Source: Bosea sp. PAMC 26642 (lineage in GTDB: Bacteria; Pseudomonadota; Alphaproteobacteria; Rhizobiales; Beijerinckiaceae). Taken from it: a stretch of DNA of 64,000 bases. The notes below the pieces were generated by a model, which saw only the letters and a list, made by a program, of their open reading frames with translations, did no database searches and was not told the origin of the DNA. Numbering within the stretch: position 1 is the first letter of the stretch; each line of letters starts with the position of its first letter. Below, in pieces: positions 1 through 10,355 of the stretch. Both the position numbers and the translations under genes were made by a program. Location of the stretch: contig NZ_CP014301.1 in assembly GCF_001562255.1 (NCBI RefSeq), positions 3,100,001 through 3,164,000 of the forward strand, in the 5' to 3' direction.

Positions 1-111
1 GCGGCGCTCTCGATCGTCTACAACCTGATCATTCTGGCCGTGTGCTGGGTCTTCTACACGGTCATGACCGCGGCCGACGCCAGGGCCGACGCGAACGCGG
101 GGAGGGCCTGA
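1..111 (+). CDS. glpP: C-terminal end of a glycerol/sugar ABC transporter permease (GlpP-like)
   Basis: Open from the left edge of the window, so only the last 36 residues are visible. They form a hydrophobic segment (AALSIVYNLIILAVCWVFY) and a short polar tail, as expected for the last membrane helix of a MalF-type permease. The stop codon TGA at 109-111 overlaps the ATG of the next permease gene, which indicates translational coupling. The following genes have the order known for the rhizobial glycerol operon (two permeases, small DUF2160 protein, large binding protein), so this is probably the first permease. Substrate assignment rests on gene order only. Confidence 0.6.
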   Translation, partial: AALSIVYNLIILAVCWVFYTVMTAADARADANAGRA

Positions 112-908
112 TGCGCGGCGGTCGTCTTATTCTCGTCCTCTACCTCGTCGGGCTGATGCTGCCGATCTACTGGCTCGTCAACATGAGCTTCAAGACCAAC
201 ACCGAGATCACCAACGCGCTGACGCTCTGGCCGCAGGTTTTCACCTTCGACAACTACCGCAAGATCTTCACCGACCCGAGCTGGTATAACGGCTATCTCA
301 ACTCGCTGAAATACGTGGCGCTGAACACGCTGCTCTCGATTTCCTTCGCCCTGCCGGCGGCTTACGCCTTCTCGCGCTACCGTTTCCTCGGCGACAAGCA
401 TCTGTTCTTCTGGCTGCTTTCGAACCGGATGGCGCCGCCGGCGGTGTTCGCGCTGCCCTTCTTCAACCTCTATTCGGCGATCGGCCTGTTCGACACGCCC
501 TGGGCCGTGGCGCTGGCGCATTGCCTGTTCAACGTGCCGCTCGCGGTCTGGATCCTCGAGGGCTTCATGTCCGGCGTGCCGCGCGAGATCGACGAGACGG
601 CGGCGATCGACGGCTATTCATTTCCGCGCTTCTTCGTGAAGATCTTCCTGCCGCTGATCGCCTCCGGCGTCGGGGTCGCGGCCTTCTTCTGCTTCATGTT
701 CTCCTGGGTCGAACTCTTGCTGGCACGCACCCTGACCAGCGTCAGCGCCAAGCCGATCGCCGCCACCATGACGCGCACCGTCTCGGCCGCCGGCATGGAC
801 TGGGGCGTGCTCGCGGCGGCAGGCGTTTTGACGCTGATCCCCGGCGCGCTCGTGATCTGGTTCGTGCGCAACTACATCGCCAAGGGCTTCGCCCTGGGGA
901 GGGTGTGA
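111..908 (+). CDS. glpQ: Glycerol ABC transporter permease, MalG-type (GlpQ-like)
   Basis: A 265-residue inner-membrane permease with about six hydrophobic helices. The EAA loop typical of binding-protein-dependent importers is at about residues 160-180 (VPREIDETAAIDGYSFPRFF, then PLI). I chose the ATG at 111 because it overlaps the upstream stop codon (ATGA) and gives the normal length; an in-frame ATG further upstream would add 23 arginine-rich residues unlike a permease. Its stop overlaps the next start in the same way. Together with the upstream permease it should form the membrane channel of an importer. MalG-family membership is clear. Glycerol as substrate is inferred from the neighbouring DUF2160 gene and the large binding protein. 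Confidence 0.85.
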   Translation: MRGGRLILVLYLVGLMLPIYWLVNMSFKTNTEITNALTLWPQVFTFDNYRKIFTDPSWYNGYLNSLKYVALNTLLSISFALPAAYAFSRYRFLGDKHLFFWLLSNRMAPPAVFALPFFNLYSAIGLFDTPWAVALAHCLFNVPLAVWILEGFMSGVPREIDETAAIDGYSFPRFFVKIFLPLIASGVGVAAFFCFMFSWVELLLARTLTSVSAKPIAATMTRTVSAAGMDWGVLAAAGVLTLIPGALVIWFVRNYIAKGFALGRV

Positions 909-1186
909 TGGATCTCGCCTGGATGGCCTGGACCTGGCAGACCGGTCTGTTCTTCGCCGGCATCGCCTCGCTGCTCGTCCTGCTGACGCTGCTGGCGATC
1001 TGGCGCCCCGAGACCGAGCGCGTCGGCGCGCTGGGCATCGCCACCACCCGTGGCGACCGGCTCTTCATCTCGCTGCTCGGCAGCGCCTTCATTCACCTCG
1101 CCTGGCTCGGCCTCGTCGGTCCGGCCCTGGGGTGGGCTTCCGGCCTTGCGCTCCTCTATGCCGCAGCGGTGTTCCGCTGGGTATGA
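908..1186 (+). CDS. glpU: Small DUF2160-type membrane protein of the glycerol transporter (GlpU-like)
   Basis: A 92-residue protein with three hydrophobic segments (about residues 10-35, 54-70 and 73-92) and a short central loop with the sequence IWRPETERVG. Size, topology and position between the permease and the binding-protein gene match the DUF2160 family, which accompanies glycerol ABC transporters in rhizobia (GlpU). Its molecular role is not known to me. The ATG at 908 overlaps the glpQ stop; an upstream extension in this frame would be the shadow of glpQ. Family recognition is by pattern memory, not by a search. Confidence 0.75.
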   Translation: MDLAWMAWTWQTGLFFAGIASLLVLLTLLAIWRPETERVGALGIATTRGDRLFISLLGSAFIHLAWLGLVGPALGWASGLALLYAAAVFRWV

Positions 1187-1255
1187 GGACAGGCCCAACA
1201 ACAAGAAACGACCGAACCCGAAAAGGGACGGCAACGCACAAAACCACCGGAGGAT

Positions 1256-3016
<1,761 letters not shown>

Positions 3017-3049
3017 GTGGGACTAAAGCGCAGGCGTGATGCGATAAGC

Positions 3050-3080
3050 GCGGGGTGCGGCGGAGGATGCCGCACCCCGC
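3050..3080 (+). terminator. Hairpin ending the glp operon
   Basis: A perfect 12-bp inverted repeat, GCGGGGTGCGGC at 3050-3061 and its complement at 3069-3080, with a 7-base loop, begins 34 bases after the glpV stop. No T-run follows, so it is either a non-canonical terminator or an RNA-protecting 3' hairpin. Confidence 0.6.
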
Positions 3081-3377
3081 TATCAATCGTGAGAACAGCC
3101 TTTGTCGCTTACGTGTCTGTCACTCGAAGAGCGCCAGCGGTGTAGTCCCGGAATCTGACGGGGCATCATCAACCCCGGGTTGTCAGCGAGAGGATGACCT
3201 ATGGGAACCGCTCTTCACCGCTGCGCCTTGGAATGCATATCCGCGGGGGTATACACAGCCCGTGATAGAGCGGTGCCGATCATCGAAACAGAGAGCTTGT
3301 GCAGCATCGGCGGTTGAGGTTATTGCCGATATGGACGCGCCATGTGCTGCGGTCTGGCTGCAGCTTCAAGGCGACAT
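3081..3377. other. Intergenic stretch before the cytochrome gene
   Basis: No convincing gene is seen. An open frame on the plus strand has no recognisable domain and poor coding character. The region probably carries the promoter of the cytochrome/reductase pair, but no clear -35/-10 pair could be picked out. A weak hairpin (ACGGGG/CCCCG) lies around 3158-3178. Confidence 0.4.
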
Positions 3378-5165
3378 ATGACCGAGATCACGAACTCGCC
3401 GGAGCGGCCAACCCCATCACCAGGCCCTTCTTCGGCCAGACTGTCCCACCGCGCCGAGGGTAAGGCCTCGGCCGGCGATATGGCGCCAAGAAAGGCGTTG
3501 CCGTCCAGCGATGTCGGTACGGTTGTGTTGCACTGGATCGCCGCCATCGCCGCAACGGTCAGCCTTGCGACAGGCTTGCGCATTTCAGCTGACGCGCTGG
3601 ACGCCGTGTTTTCGCGATGGATGGCGCCGATACTACCGCAGGGCGAGATTTGGAGCGTGCACATCCTTGCCGGCTTGACGCTCTTCGGCGCCGCAACGGG
3701 CTACTTGGTTTATATGGGGCTGAGCGGCCTTGGCGGACGGATAGAGTGGCGCCGCATCAAGGCAATCCGGCTGCCGTCCTGGAAGACGCGCTGGCTCGGC
3801 ATCAACGTCATGCTCCACTGGCTGCTCTATGGCCTCGTGGTGGTACTGACGACGACAGGCGTGCTGCTTTATCTCGGATTTGGCGGATGGGTGGTGTCGA
3901 TCCATCTCGCCGCTGCGGTCGGCATGTTGGCCTATACCCTGGCGCATATTGTCGCCCATTTCGGCTATGGCGGCTGGCGTCAGCTCCTGCGCATCTTCAG
4001 GCCGGCTGCGCTGGTCCCCACGATTGCCCAACGCAGCCGGCGGCCCCTGTTGATAGCGAGCATCGTCGCGTTGCCGGCTGCGGTGGCCGTGGCTGGCCTC
4101 GACTACACCTCGCGCGATACGCTGGTGGTGGCAAAAGCCGAGGCGGGCCCCGTTCTCGACGGCGTGCTGGACGATGCCGTCTGGCGTAACGCCAGGCCCG
4201 TTCGGGTCAGAACGCAGCAGGGCGCCAATCTCGGCGGCCAAGGTGAATCGACCGTCGAGATCCGGGCCGTCCACGACGGAAGCAAAATTCACTTCGCCTT
4301 CCGCTGGTACGATCCGACGCGTTCATTGGCGCGCCTGCCTCTGGTCAAGCGCCAGGATGGCTGGCATGTCGTCGGCGAGAATGCCGGCAAGGCGGATGTC
4401 GTTGATTTTTACGAAGACAAGTTCGCCGTTATCTTCTCCCGCTCGAACGCCCTGGGCGGCGGCGGCGCAACCCATTTTGGCCCGAAGCCGCTGGAGGACA
4501 AGCCGTCTTCACTCAATCAGCGCGGGCTGCACTACACCACCGACGGTTCGGTCATCGACATGTGGCAGTGGAAGGCATCGCGAGGCGGCCTGCTGGGCTA
4601 CATGGACGACCAATATATCGGCCCCCCTCGTGAAGCGACTGCCGATGAGGCGTCCCAGCGGGCCCGCTACCAGGGCGGCTATTGGAACGATCCCGGAAAG
4701 GCCTTCTACAGCTACAACTTCGGCTTCGAGGGACCGGGCGGGTATGCGGGGCCCGTCAAGCCGCGGCGCCTGCCGCTGGACGCCGCCGCCACCATGACCA
4801 AGCTGGGACCCTTCGACGAGAAGAACCCCGACGCAATTCATGCGGAGGGCACGGTGTGGTGGCTGACCGAGGCGACCAGCGCGCCCTACAGCGAAGCTGC
4901 CGATGAGCGTATCCCGGTGGGAACGGTGATGCCTGGTGTCATCATCATGGGGGATTATGAGGGTGACCGCGCCCAGATTCGGGCAGCGGCACGCTGGATG
5001 GACGGCTACTGGACACTCGAGGCATCGCGGGACCTCAAGACCGGGAGCCGCTACGATATCGATTTTGAAACGGGGGCACCGATTTATGTCTGGGTCTCCG
5101 TTTTCGACCATACCCAGACTCGCCATACGCGGCATCCGCGGCCGATCACTCTCGAACTGCGCTGA
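3378..5165 (+). CDS. Membrane cytochrome b561 fused to ethylbenzene-dehydrogenase-type heme domain
   Basis: A 595-residue two-part protein. Residues about 45-230 form a four-helix cytochrome b561-like domain with histidines in helices (VVLHWI, SVHIL, VMLHWLL, SIHLAAA, AHIVAHF) suited to two b hemes. A fifth helix near residues 230-255 leads into a C-terminal domain of about 330 residues (LDGVLDDAVWRNARPV; AFRWYDPTRS; FYEDKFAVIFS) resembling the heme-binding gamma subunit family of ethylbenzene dehydrogenase/DMSO-reductase enzymes. I infer electron transfer across the inner membrane, with the C-terminal domain probably periplasmic. The start at 3378 is preferred over 3342 because AAGG lies 9 bases upstream. 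The downstream reductase gene, 41 bases away, could supply electrons. No molybdenum catalytic subunit is encoded nearby. Confidence 0.75.
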   Translation: MTEITNSPERPTPSPGPSSARLSHRAEGKASAGDMAPRKALPSSDVGTVVLHWIAAIAATVSLATGLRISADALDAVFSRWMAPILPQGEIWSVHILAGLTLFGAATGYLVYMGLSGLGGRIEWRRIKAIRLPSWKTRWLGINVMLHWLLYGLVVVLTTTGVLLYLGFGGWVVSIHLAAAVGMLAYTLAHIVAHFGYGGWRQLLRIFRPAALVPTIAQRSRRPLLIASIVALPAAVAVAGLDYTSRDTLVVAKAEAGPVLDGVLDDAVWRNARPVRVRTQQGANLGGQGESTVEIRAVHDGSKIHFAFRWYDPTRSLARLPLVKRQDGWHVVGENAGKADVVDFYEDKFAVIFSRSNALGGGGATHFGPKPLEDKPSSLNQRGLHYTTDGSVIDMWQWKASRGGLLGYMDDQYIGPPREATADEASQRARYQGGYWNDPGKAFYSYNFGFEGPGGYAGPVKPRRLPLDAAATMTKLGPFDEKNPDAIHAEGTVWWLTEATSAPYSEAADERIPVGTVMPGVIIMGDYEGDRAQIRAAARWMDGYWTLEASRDLKTGSRYDIDFETGAPIYVWVSVFDHTQTRHTRHPRPITLELR

Positions 5166-5206
5166 TCTGCAGCCGGCGCGCTGAGCGCAGAGCGAGGGCT
5201 TTCCGC

Positions 5207-6229
5207 ATGGCCACCCCGGCATCTCTCGTCGTCAATGGAAAGCCTATCCGCGTCGCGCACGGCGATGTCCTGCTGGAGGCCGTGATGGGCGCCGGCATCT
5301 CCATCCCGCACGACTGCAGCACCGGACAGTGCGAGACCTGCCGCGTGCGGGTCTATGACGGCGAAATCGATGCCAGAGGCACGCAGCGCGGCGATACCGT
5401 GCTGGCCTGCCAGGCCCGGATCTCCGGCAATGCGGTGATCGAGTTCGACGCCGTCCCAGAGCCGATCAAACTTTCCGGCCGGGTCACCGCGATCCTGCCC
5501 CTCTCGTCTGACATTCTCGAAGTGACATTGTCGTTGGCGCGGGACTTTGCCTATCTGCCTGGCCAATACGTCAAATGCACCTTCGCCGGCTATCCCGCAC
5601 GCGACTACAGTCCAACCTTGCGCAACGACGGAACGGGCGAGCGCAACGAGCTCATCTTGCAGATCAGACGGCTGGATGACGGTGTCGTCTCCGCGGATCT
5701 TGGCGGCAGCATCGCCGTCGGCCACAAGATTTCGATACACGGTCCTTTCGGCAGCGCATTCCATCGTCCCGGGAACGGCCGCATCATCCTGATCTCGACC
5801 GGTACAGGTTGGGCGCCGATTTGGGCCATTGCCCGCGCTTCCCGATATCGCGAGCCGGCCCGGGAAATGGTTGTAATTGCAGGCGCCCGCGACCCGCGCA
5901 ATCTGTATATGACCGACGCACTGGCCTGGCTGGCTGGAACCGGCGTCGGACACGTCGTGGCCACCGCCACCGGCGCAACGCTTGAGGGTGTCATGGTCGG
6001 CCGTCCGACCGATCATCTGCCTGCGTTGCGGGCTGACGATACGGTTCATGTCGCCGGCTCGCCCGAGATGGTGGCCGCGGTTCAGATGCTTTGTGAGGCG
6101 GCAGGCGCAACCTGCCATGCCGATGCCTTCGTCGCGTCGGCGACGAAGCGATCCTTCAAGGACAAGTTTCTTGGGCTGTTCTCGGGCCGCAACTCTGGGG
6201 ATGCCCCTTCGCGACCGGCTTCGTCTTGA
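5207..6229 (+). CDS. [2Fe-2S] ferredoxin/FAD/NAD(P)H oxidoreductase
   Basis: A 340-residue single-chain reductase. The N-terminal plant-type ferredoxin domain has the cluster cysteines in DCSTGQCETCRVRV with the fourth in VLACQARI. It is followed by an FAD domain (GQYVKCTF; RDYSPT) and an NAD(P)-binding domain (STGTGWAPIWAIAR; HVAGSPEMV). The architecture matches CDP-6-deoxyglucoseen reductase-like and oxygenase-reductase proteins. It should pass electrons from NAD(P)H through FAD to the cluster and then to a partner. Being 41 bases downstream of the cytochrome b fusion, that protein is the likely acceptor, though this is inference. The C-terminal 30 residues are a low-complexity tail. Confidence 0.85.
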   Translation: MATPASLVVNGKPIRVAHGDVLLEAVMGAGISIPHDCSTGQCETCRVRVYDGEIDARGTQRGDTVLACQARISGNAVIEFDAVPEPIKLSGRVTAILPLSSDILEVTLSLARDFAYLPGQYVKCTFAGYPARDYSPTLRNDGTGERNELILQIRRLDDGVVSADLGGSIAVGHKISIHGPFGSAFHRPGNGRIILISTGTGWAPIWAIARASRYREPAREMVVIAGARDPRNLYMTDALAWLAGTGVGHVVATATGATLEGVMVGRPTDHLPALRADDTVHVAGSPEMVAAVQMLCEAAGATCHADAFVASATKRSFKDKFLGLFSGRNSGDAPSRPASS

Positions 6230-6241
6230 GTTGGATCGCGG

Positions 6242-7048
6242 TCACTGCTGCGCCGGGATTGCTCCGAAGCTGCGGATCAACTGCGTCATATCGGGGCTCG
6301 TGGTGAAGGCGATGAACTTCGCAGCATCCGGCGTGATCTCGTCCTGCTTGTGAACATAGGCGAACTCGACGCTGCTGGGATAGCGGGGATCGGAAGGGTG
6401 AAGCCCATCGATCAGCACCACCCTGGTCCCGATATCGAGAGCCCGACTATAGGGGCCAAAGCCGATGGCCCCTTCAGTCAAGCGAACCGTCTCGACCGAT
6501 TCCTGCGTGGAAACCGCCATCTTCGAGCGCTCCGTAAATTCGAGATTCTTCCAGCCCGGCATGGTGGCACGCAGGACAACCAGCGTACTGTCGGCCTCTT
6601 CGCGCCTGACGACGCGGATGCGCTGATCGACGCCGCCGACGTCCTTCCAGTTGGCAATGCGGCCGGCGTAGATCGCCGCGAGTTGTTGTGAGCTGAGCTG
6701 CGTGATCGCCGCTGCGGGATGGACGTAGATCGCACTGGGCACCCGTGCGACCGGCGTATAGATCAGTCCGCGCGCCCGCTCCGCCTCCGTCAAAACACGG
6801 GCGACACGGGCAAGCGCTGCGGATCCCGACCCGACCGCGGTAATGCCGCCGCCTGACCCGATGCTCGGAGGCACCTTGACGGCGATCGTCGGCTCGACCT
6901 TCCGAAAGCTCTCAGCGATGGCCTGGAGCATCTCGACGCCGTCACCGGTACCGACGACGACAAGTTCGCCGGCCCCTGCAGGACGACAAACGGTTGCAAA
7001 CCCAATGAGCACAAGAACAGCAAGGCAGCGCATCAGCGGAACTCGCAT
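6242..7048 (-). CDS. PstS-like periplasmic binding protein
   Basis: A 268-residue exported protein with a signal peptide at about residues 1-25 (VLVLIGFATVCRPAGAGE). The mature part has the phosphate-binding-protein-like fold signatures GTGDGVEMLQ, IGSGGG and TQLSSQQLAAIYAGRIANWKDVGG, the last being very characteristic of PstS and related single-gene binding proteins. There are no pst transporter genes beside it. It is divergent from a GGDEF-EAL gene across a 109-base region containing a 15-bp inverted repeat, suggesting a sensory rather than a transport role. Start ATG at 7048; an internal ATG at 7033 is possible. The ligand is unknown. Confidence 0.8.
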   Translation of the reverse strand: MRVPLMRCLAVLVLIGFATVCRPAGAGELVVVGTGDGVEMLQAIAESFRKVEPTIAVKVPPSIGSGGGITAVGSGSAALARVARVLTEAERARGLIYTPVARVPSAIYVHPAAAITQLSSQQLAAIYAGRIANWKDVGGVDQRIRVVRREEADSTLVVLRATMPGWKNLEFTERSKMAVSTQESVETVRLTEGAIGFGPYSRALDIGTRVVLIDGLHPSDPRYPSSVEFAYVHKQDEITPDAAKFIAFTTSPDMTQLIRSFGAIPAQQ

Positions 7049-7078
7049 CGTTAGGGCACTTCGAGAGTCTTGGCACAG

Positions 7079-7148
7079 CTGCGTAAATTAATTCCCCCTA
7101 GTGAAGCGGCCATTGTTTCCTTTTTCTTTGCGCAATTAATTTACGCAG
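7079..7148. promoter_or_regulatory. Perfect 15-bp inverted repeat between divergent genes
   Basis: CTGCGTAAATTAATT at 7079-7093 is matched exactly by its reverse complement at 7134-7148, with 40 bases between. Arm centres are 55 bases apart, about five helical turns, which fits two operator half-sites or two sites for one dimeric regulator. It lies between the binding-protein gene and the GGDEF-EAL gene and probably controls both. Confidence 0.6.
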
Positions 7149-7202
7149 ATTTCAGCCTTGGCTTTTAGAGAATGGGATGTTGCGTTCAACAGAGAGCGGT
7201 TC

Positions 7203-9872
7203 GTGCCAGAAGACGGGTTCAGCGCCAAGGGATCCCGCGTCACCTTTCAAAAGAGCGGCGCGGTCTGGCTGCGAGCAGTTTTGACGCCAGTGGTCGAACG
7301 CGCCCGCAGCGTCCGCTCGGCGTGGGGCGACAGAGTCACACGGACCAATATCGGCGTTCACCTCGCTTGGATCGTCCTTTTGACGGGCGTGTTGACCTTT
7401 ACGCTTATCGGTGCCGTGTCCTGGGTCCGCCTCAGGCAGGACGCTGCCGAACAAGGCAGCGCCGTGGCCCAGATGTCGCGCCAACAGATCGCGACGCGCC
7501 TTGACGCCGAGGCACGGCTCGCCGAAGCGCGGCTGAACATTTTGTTCAACGAAGCCAACCGCCAGACACGCTATCTCTCGCAGCGCCTGGACATCGTAAA
7601 GGCCGTCGCCTCGTCGAACACTGTCGCGATCGAGGCCATTCTGGCCCCCGCCAGCGCAACCGGTGAACTGCACGCCGTGCTCGTGGCGAATGCCACCGGT
7701 ACTGTAACGGGCGCAAGCCGAGCCATGGATCTGCTGGCCGCGTCTGAAGCCATGGAAAAATTGGGACTGAAGCCAGCGATCTTGTCAGTCTTCGACGATA
7801 ATCGGCGAAACGATCCCCGTGCCATCTACGCGACCTACCGGATCCCGGAGGGTTTCACACAGGCTTTGGAAATGCCGAAGGGGCGCACGATTGCCCATCT
7901 CGCGATCGAGCCGGTTTTCGATGATTTTGGCGATGTCACCGGGGCTTTGATAGGATTGCGGACGCTGGCTCCTTCTGAGAGGACGTTCGAATCGTTCGCG
8001 GGCATCGTCGGAGCTGGCGTCGTTGTGTTCGATAGTAACCGGATCGTCTCTGCAGGGGGGCCGATCAGCCTTCAACTCACCCCGATGTCCGACACGAGAG
8101 GAAACCATCTGATCGTGGACGAAAGCAGCAAGCGCGTTGCCCGCTGTGTGGCCAGCCTGCTCGGTCTGCGTATTTGCGCCCATGTCGAGGCATCGGAGGT
8201 CGAAGAAACACAACGGGAGATGTTGGCGATCAGCGAACGGCAGGCCCACAGCCTGTTTCGTTGGTTCCTGATCTTGGCCGCAGTATCTCTGGGCGTCCTT
8301 GTCGGTGTGGTCTTGTTGAGCGTAAGGCGCGTCACCCGCGGCCTGCCGCAGCTTGCCTCGGCCGCAACGTCCGTCACGCATGGAGATCTCGAGATTCCCT
8401 TCACCGCCACAGGTATCGGCGAGGTGCGCAGTCTTGGTCTCGCGTTCGAGGTCATGCTCTCCAATCTGCGCGAGAGCCTGGGTCGCATCGGGCAGCTGGC
8501 CTTCGTCGATCAGGTTACGGGACTGTCCAATCGAGAGAAGATGCGTCTCGATGGCAGCGCCGCGCTTGCGTCCGACGATGGCAGACTCGCCTTCCTGTTT
8601 CTCGATCTCGATCGGTTCAAGGCGATCAATGACAGCTTTGGCCATAAGACGGGCGACATGCTTCTGCGGCAGCTTGCTTCCCGCCTCAGCCATTTTTTTG
8701 AGCGACGTCAGCAGAGCGGTGAGATCGACCGGTTCTGGCTAGGACGCCTCGGAGGCGACGAGTTCCTCATAATCGTCGGCAGTGCGGGGGGCGCGGACGC
8801 CGCACGCGACTGTACCGAAGCACTCATCAGGCGGCTGGATGCCGTCTATGTTATCGGCAGCGCGCATATGACCGTAGGAACGAGCATCGGTATCGCAATG
8901 TCTGGCCAGGACGGTCGTGATTATGACGATCTGCTGATCAAGGCCGACATGGCGATGTACCAAGCCAAGCGTCAGGGCCGGGGTTCATACGCCTTTTTCA
9001 CCGCGCAGGCCGCTGATGCCATGCAGGAGCGGCTGACTATCGAGCAGGATTTGCGCGCCGCTCTGAAGCAGGGAGCTCTGCACGTCTCTTACCAACCCAT
9101 GGTTTCGCTTGCCGACGGCGCCGTCGAGGCAGCCGAAGCTCTGGTGCGCTGGACGCATCCGGAACGAGGCGATATCGCGCCCTCGAGATTCATCGGCATT
9201 GCTGAAGACGCTGGGCTGATTCGCGAACTCGGACTCTTCGTCCTGACGCGTGCGGTCAACGAAGCGCGCGATCTGGCCGCCGCGGGAACACCGATCAGGA
9301 TCGCGGTGAATGTGTCGGTCCTGCAAATGGAGGACCCGACGTTCAGTTCCACCGTTCAGGCTCTGCTCACCGAAGCCGGCCTGGCACCTTCGCTTCTGGA
9401 ACTGGAGATCACGGAGACGGTAGCGATGCGGTCCTCGCATCTCGTTCAACAACAACTGTCCCAGCTGCGCTCATCGGGCATCCGCTTCGCGATCGACGAT
9501 TTCGGGACTGGCTATTCGAACCTGTCCTCCTTGGCCCGGTTGCGCGTGGATACGCTCAAGATCGACCGATCCCTTGTCCACGACGTTGCGACCAGCCCGG
9601 AGCAGCAGGCCATCGTCCGGACAATCTTGTCACTCGCACGCGCCCTCGGCTTCTCTACCGTCGTGGAGGGTGTTGAAAAGATCGCGGATTTGAACTTCAT
9701 GATCGATGAGGGGGCCAATGTGGCGCAGGGCTATTATTTCAGCCCCGCTCTGCCGATCGCTGAATTCAAATCCTTTCTCAGTTTGAGGCGATTAAAGACA
9801 TTTGCCAACGTATCGAAGATTTTTGTGAACCGGCCCAAGCAGGTCGAACGAAACAAATATCATGCGCGATAG
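7203..9872 (+). CDS. Membrane GGDEF-EAL cyclic-di-GMP enzyme
   Basis: About 889 residues. Transmembrane helices at about residues 51-77 and 350-376 flank a periplasmic sensor region, followed by a HAMP-like linker, a GGDEF domain (GRLGGDEFL, about 517-521) and an EAL domain (AEALVRW, about 645-647). The EAL catalytic set looks complete: NVSVLQ, ELEITET, IDDFGTGYSNLSSL, KIDRS, VVEGVE and AQGYYFSP. No RxxD inhibitory site precedes GGDEF. It can therefore be both cyclase and phosphodiesterase. The longest frame starts with TTG at 7158, only 9 bases after the inverted repeat. I prefer GTG at 7203, which leaves room for a promoter. The divergent PstS-like protein may be its periplasmic ligand carrier. 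Confidence 0.9.
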   Translation: MPEDGFSAKGSRVTFQKSGAVWLRAVLTPVVERARSVRSAWGDRVTRTNIGVHLAWIVLLTGVLTFTLIGAVSWVRLRQDAAEQGSAVAQMSRQQIATRLDAEARLAEARLNILFNEANRQTRYLSQRLDIVKAVASSNTVAIEAILAPASATGELHAVLVANATGTVTGASRAMDLLAASEAMEKLGLKPAILSVFDDNRRNDPRAIYATYRIPEGFTQALEMPKGRTIAHLAIEPVFDDFGDVTGALIGLRTLAPSERTFESFAGIVGAGVVVFDSNRIVSAGGPISLQLTPMSDTRGNHLIVDESSKRVARCVASLLGLRICAHVEASEVEETQREMLAISERQAHSLFRWFLILAAVSLGVLVGVVLLSVRRVTRGLPQLASAATSVTHGDLEIPFTATGIGEVRSLGLAFEVMLSNLRESLGRIGQLAFVDQVTGLSNREKMRLDGSAALASDDGRLAFLFLDLDRFKAINDSFGHKTGDMLLRQLASRLSHFFERRQQSGEIDRFWLGRLGGDEFLIIVGSAGGADAARDCTEALIRRLDAVYVIGSAHMTVGTSIGIAMSGQDGRDYDDLLIKADMAMYQAKRQGRGSYAFFTAQAADAMQERLTIEQDLRAALKQGALHVSYQPMVSLADGAVEAAEALVRWTHPERGDIAPSRFIGIAEDAGLIRELGLFVLTRAVNEARDLAAAGTPIRIAVNVSVLQMEDPTFSSTVQALLTEAGLAPSLLELEITETVAMRSSHLVQQQLSQLRSSGIRFAIDDFGTGYSNLSSLARLRVDTLKIDRSLVHDVATSPEQQAIVRTILSLARALGFSTVVEGVEKIADLNFMIDEGANVAQGYYFSPALPIAEFKSFLSLRRLKTFANVSKIFVNRPKQVERNKYHAR

Positions 9873-10264
9873 CGGACATCGCTCATCACCGGACGACAAG
9901 CTTGACCTTGGCTAGGCTAGTCGTTGCGGGCGATTGAGTGGCTCGGTCTTGGACTTGTCGGGCAAGTCACGGCGCGAGGATAAAGCGATAATCTGAAGGG
10001 TATTGCGATAGCTCAGCCCATGCTCGCATTCGGCCGTCGCCGACCCATAGGCGGCCGGCACCGGGGAAGCCGTGCCGGATATGACCGATATGGGATCCGA
10101 CGCGCTATTTGCGGGCGTTTCTAGCTATGGGCGCCGTCTCCCAGGGTAAGGGGCCGCGGGTATGAGCGGTGCCGGCGCATTTGTGACCGCTCGGGCCCCA
10201 CCATCATCGTATGCGCGCTCTTCACGGCCCGACGCAGTTCCATGCCAATGCCGTATTAGTAAGA
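9873..10264. other. Long intergenic region upstream of the sugar operon
   Basis: About 390 bases without a credible gene; short frames here have no recognisable domains. The right end should hold the promoter of the sugar operon. No insertion-sequence ends or tandem repeats were seen. Confidence 0.4.
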
Positions 10265-10275
10265 TAGTATGACTA
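10265..10275. promoter_or_regulatory. FadR/GntR-type operator upstream of the sugar operon
   Basis: TAGTATGACTA matches the TNGTNNNACNA consensus of FadR-subfamily GntR regulators at every defined position and is a 4+3+4 dyad. It sits 81 bases before the ytfQ start, and the operon itself encodes a FadR-type regulator at 14931-15725, so autoregulation of the whole operon is likely. Confidence 0.6.
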
Positions 10276-10355
10276 TTTACACGCTCAAAAGACTCCGGTA
10301 GAACAGAGGTGCGCACATAGAGGCGCCTCGATCAATAATCTTCCGGGAGAAGCTC

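Noticed and set aside
54..521. Long antisense open frames opposite glpQ, glpV, ytfR, gguB, dctM-type and other genes
   Set aside because: Frames rich in Arg, His, Asp and Gln opposite GC-rich genes are composition artefacts. The sense strand carries recognised families in every case.
3055..3381. 108-residue frame after the glp operon
   Set aside because: Begins inside the terminator hairpin, has no domain, and overlaps the likely start region of the cytochrome gene.
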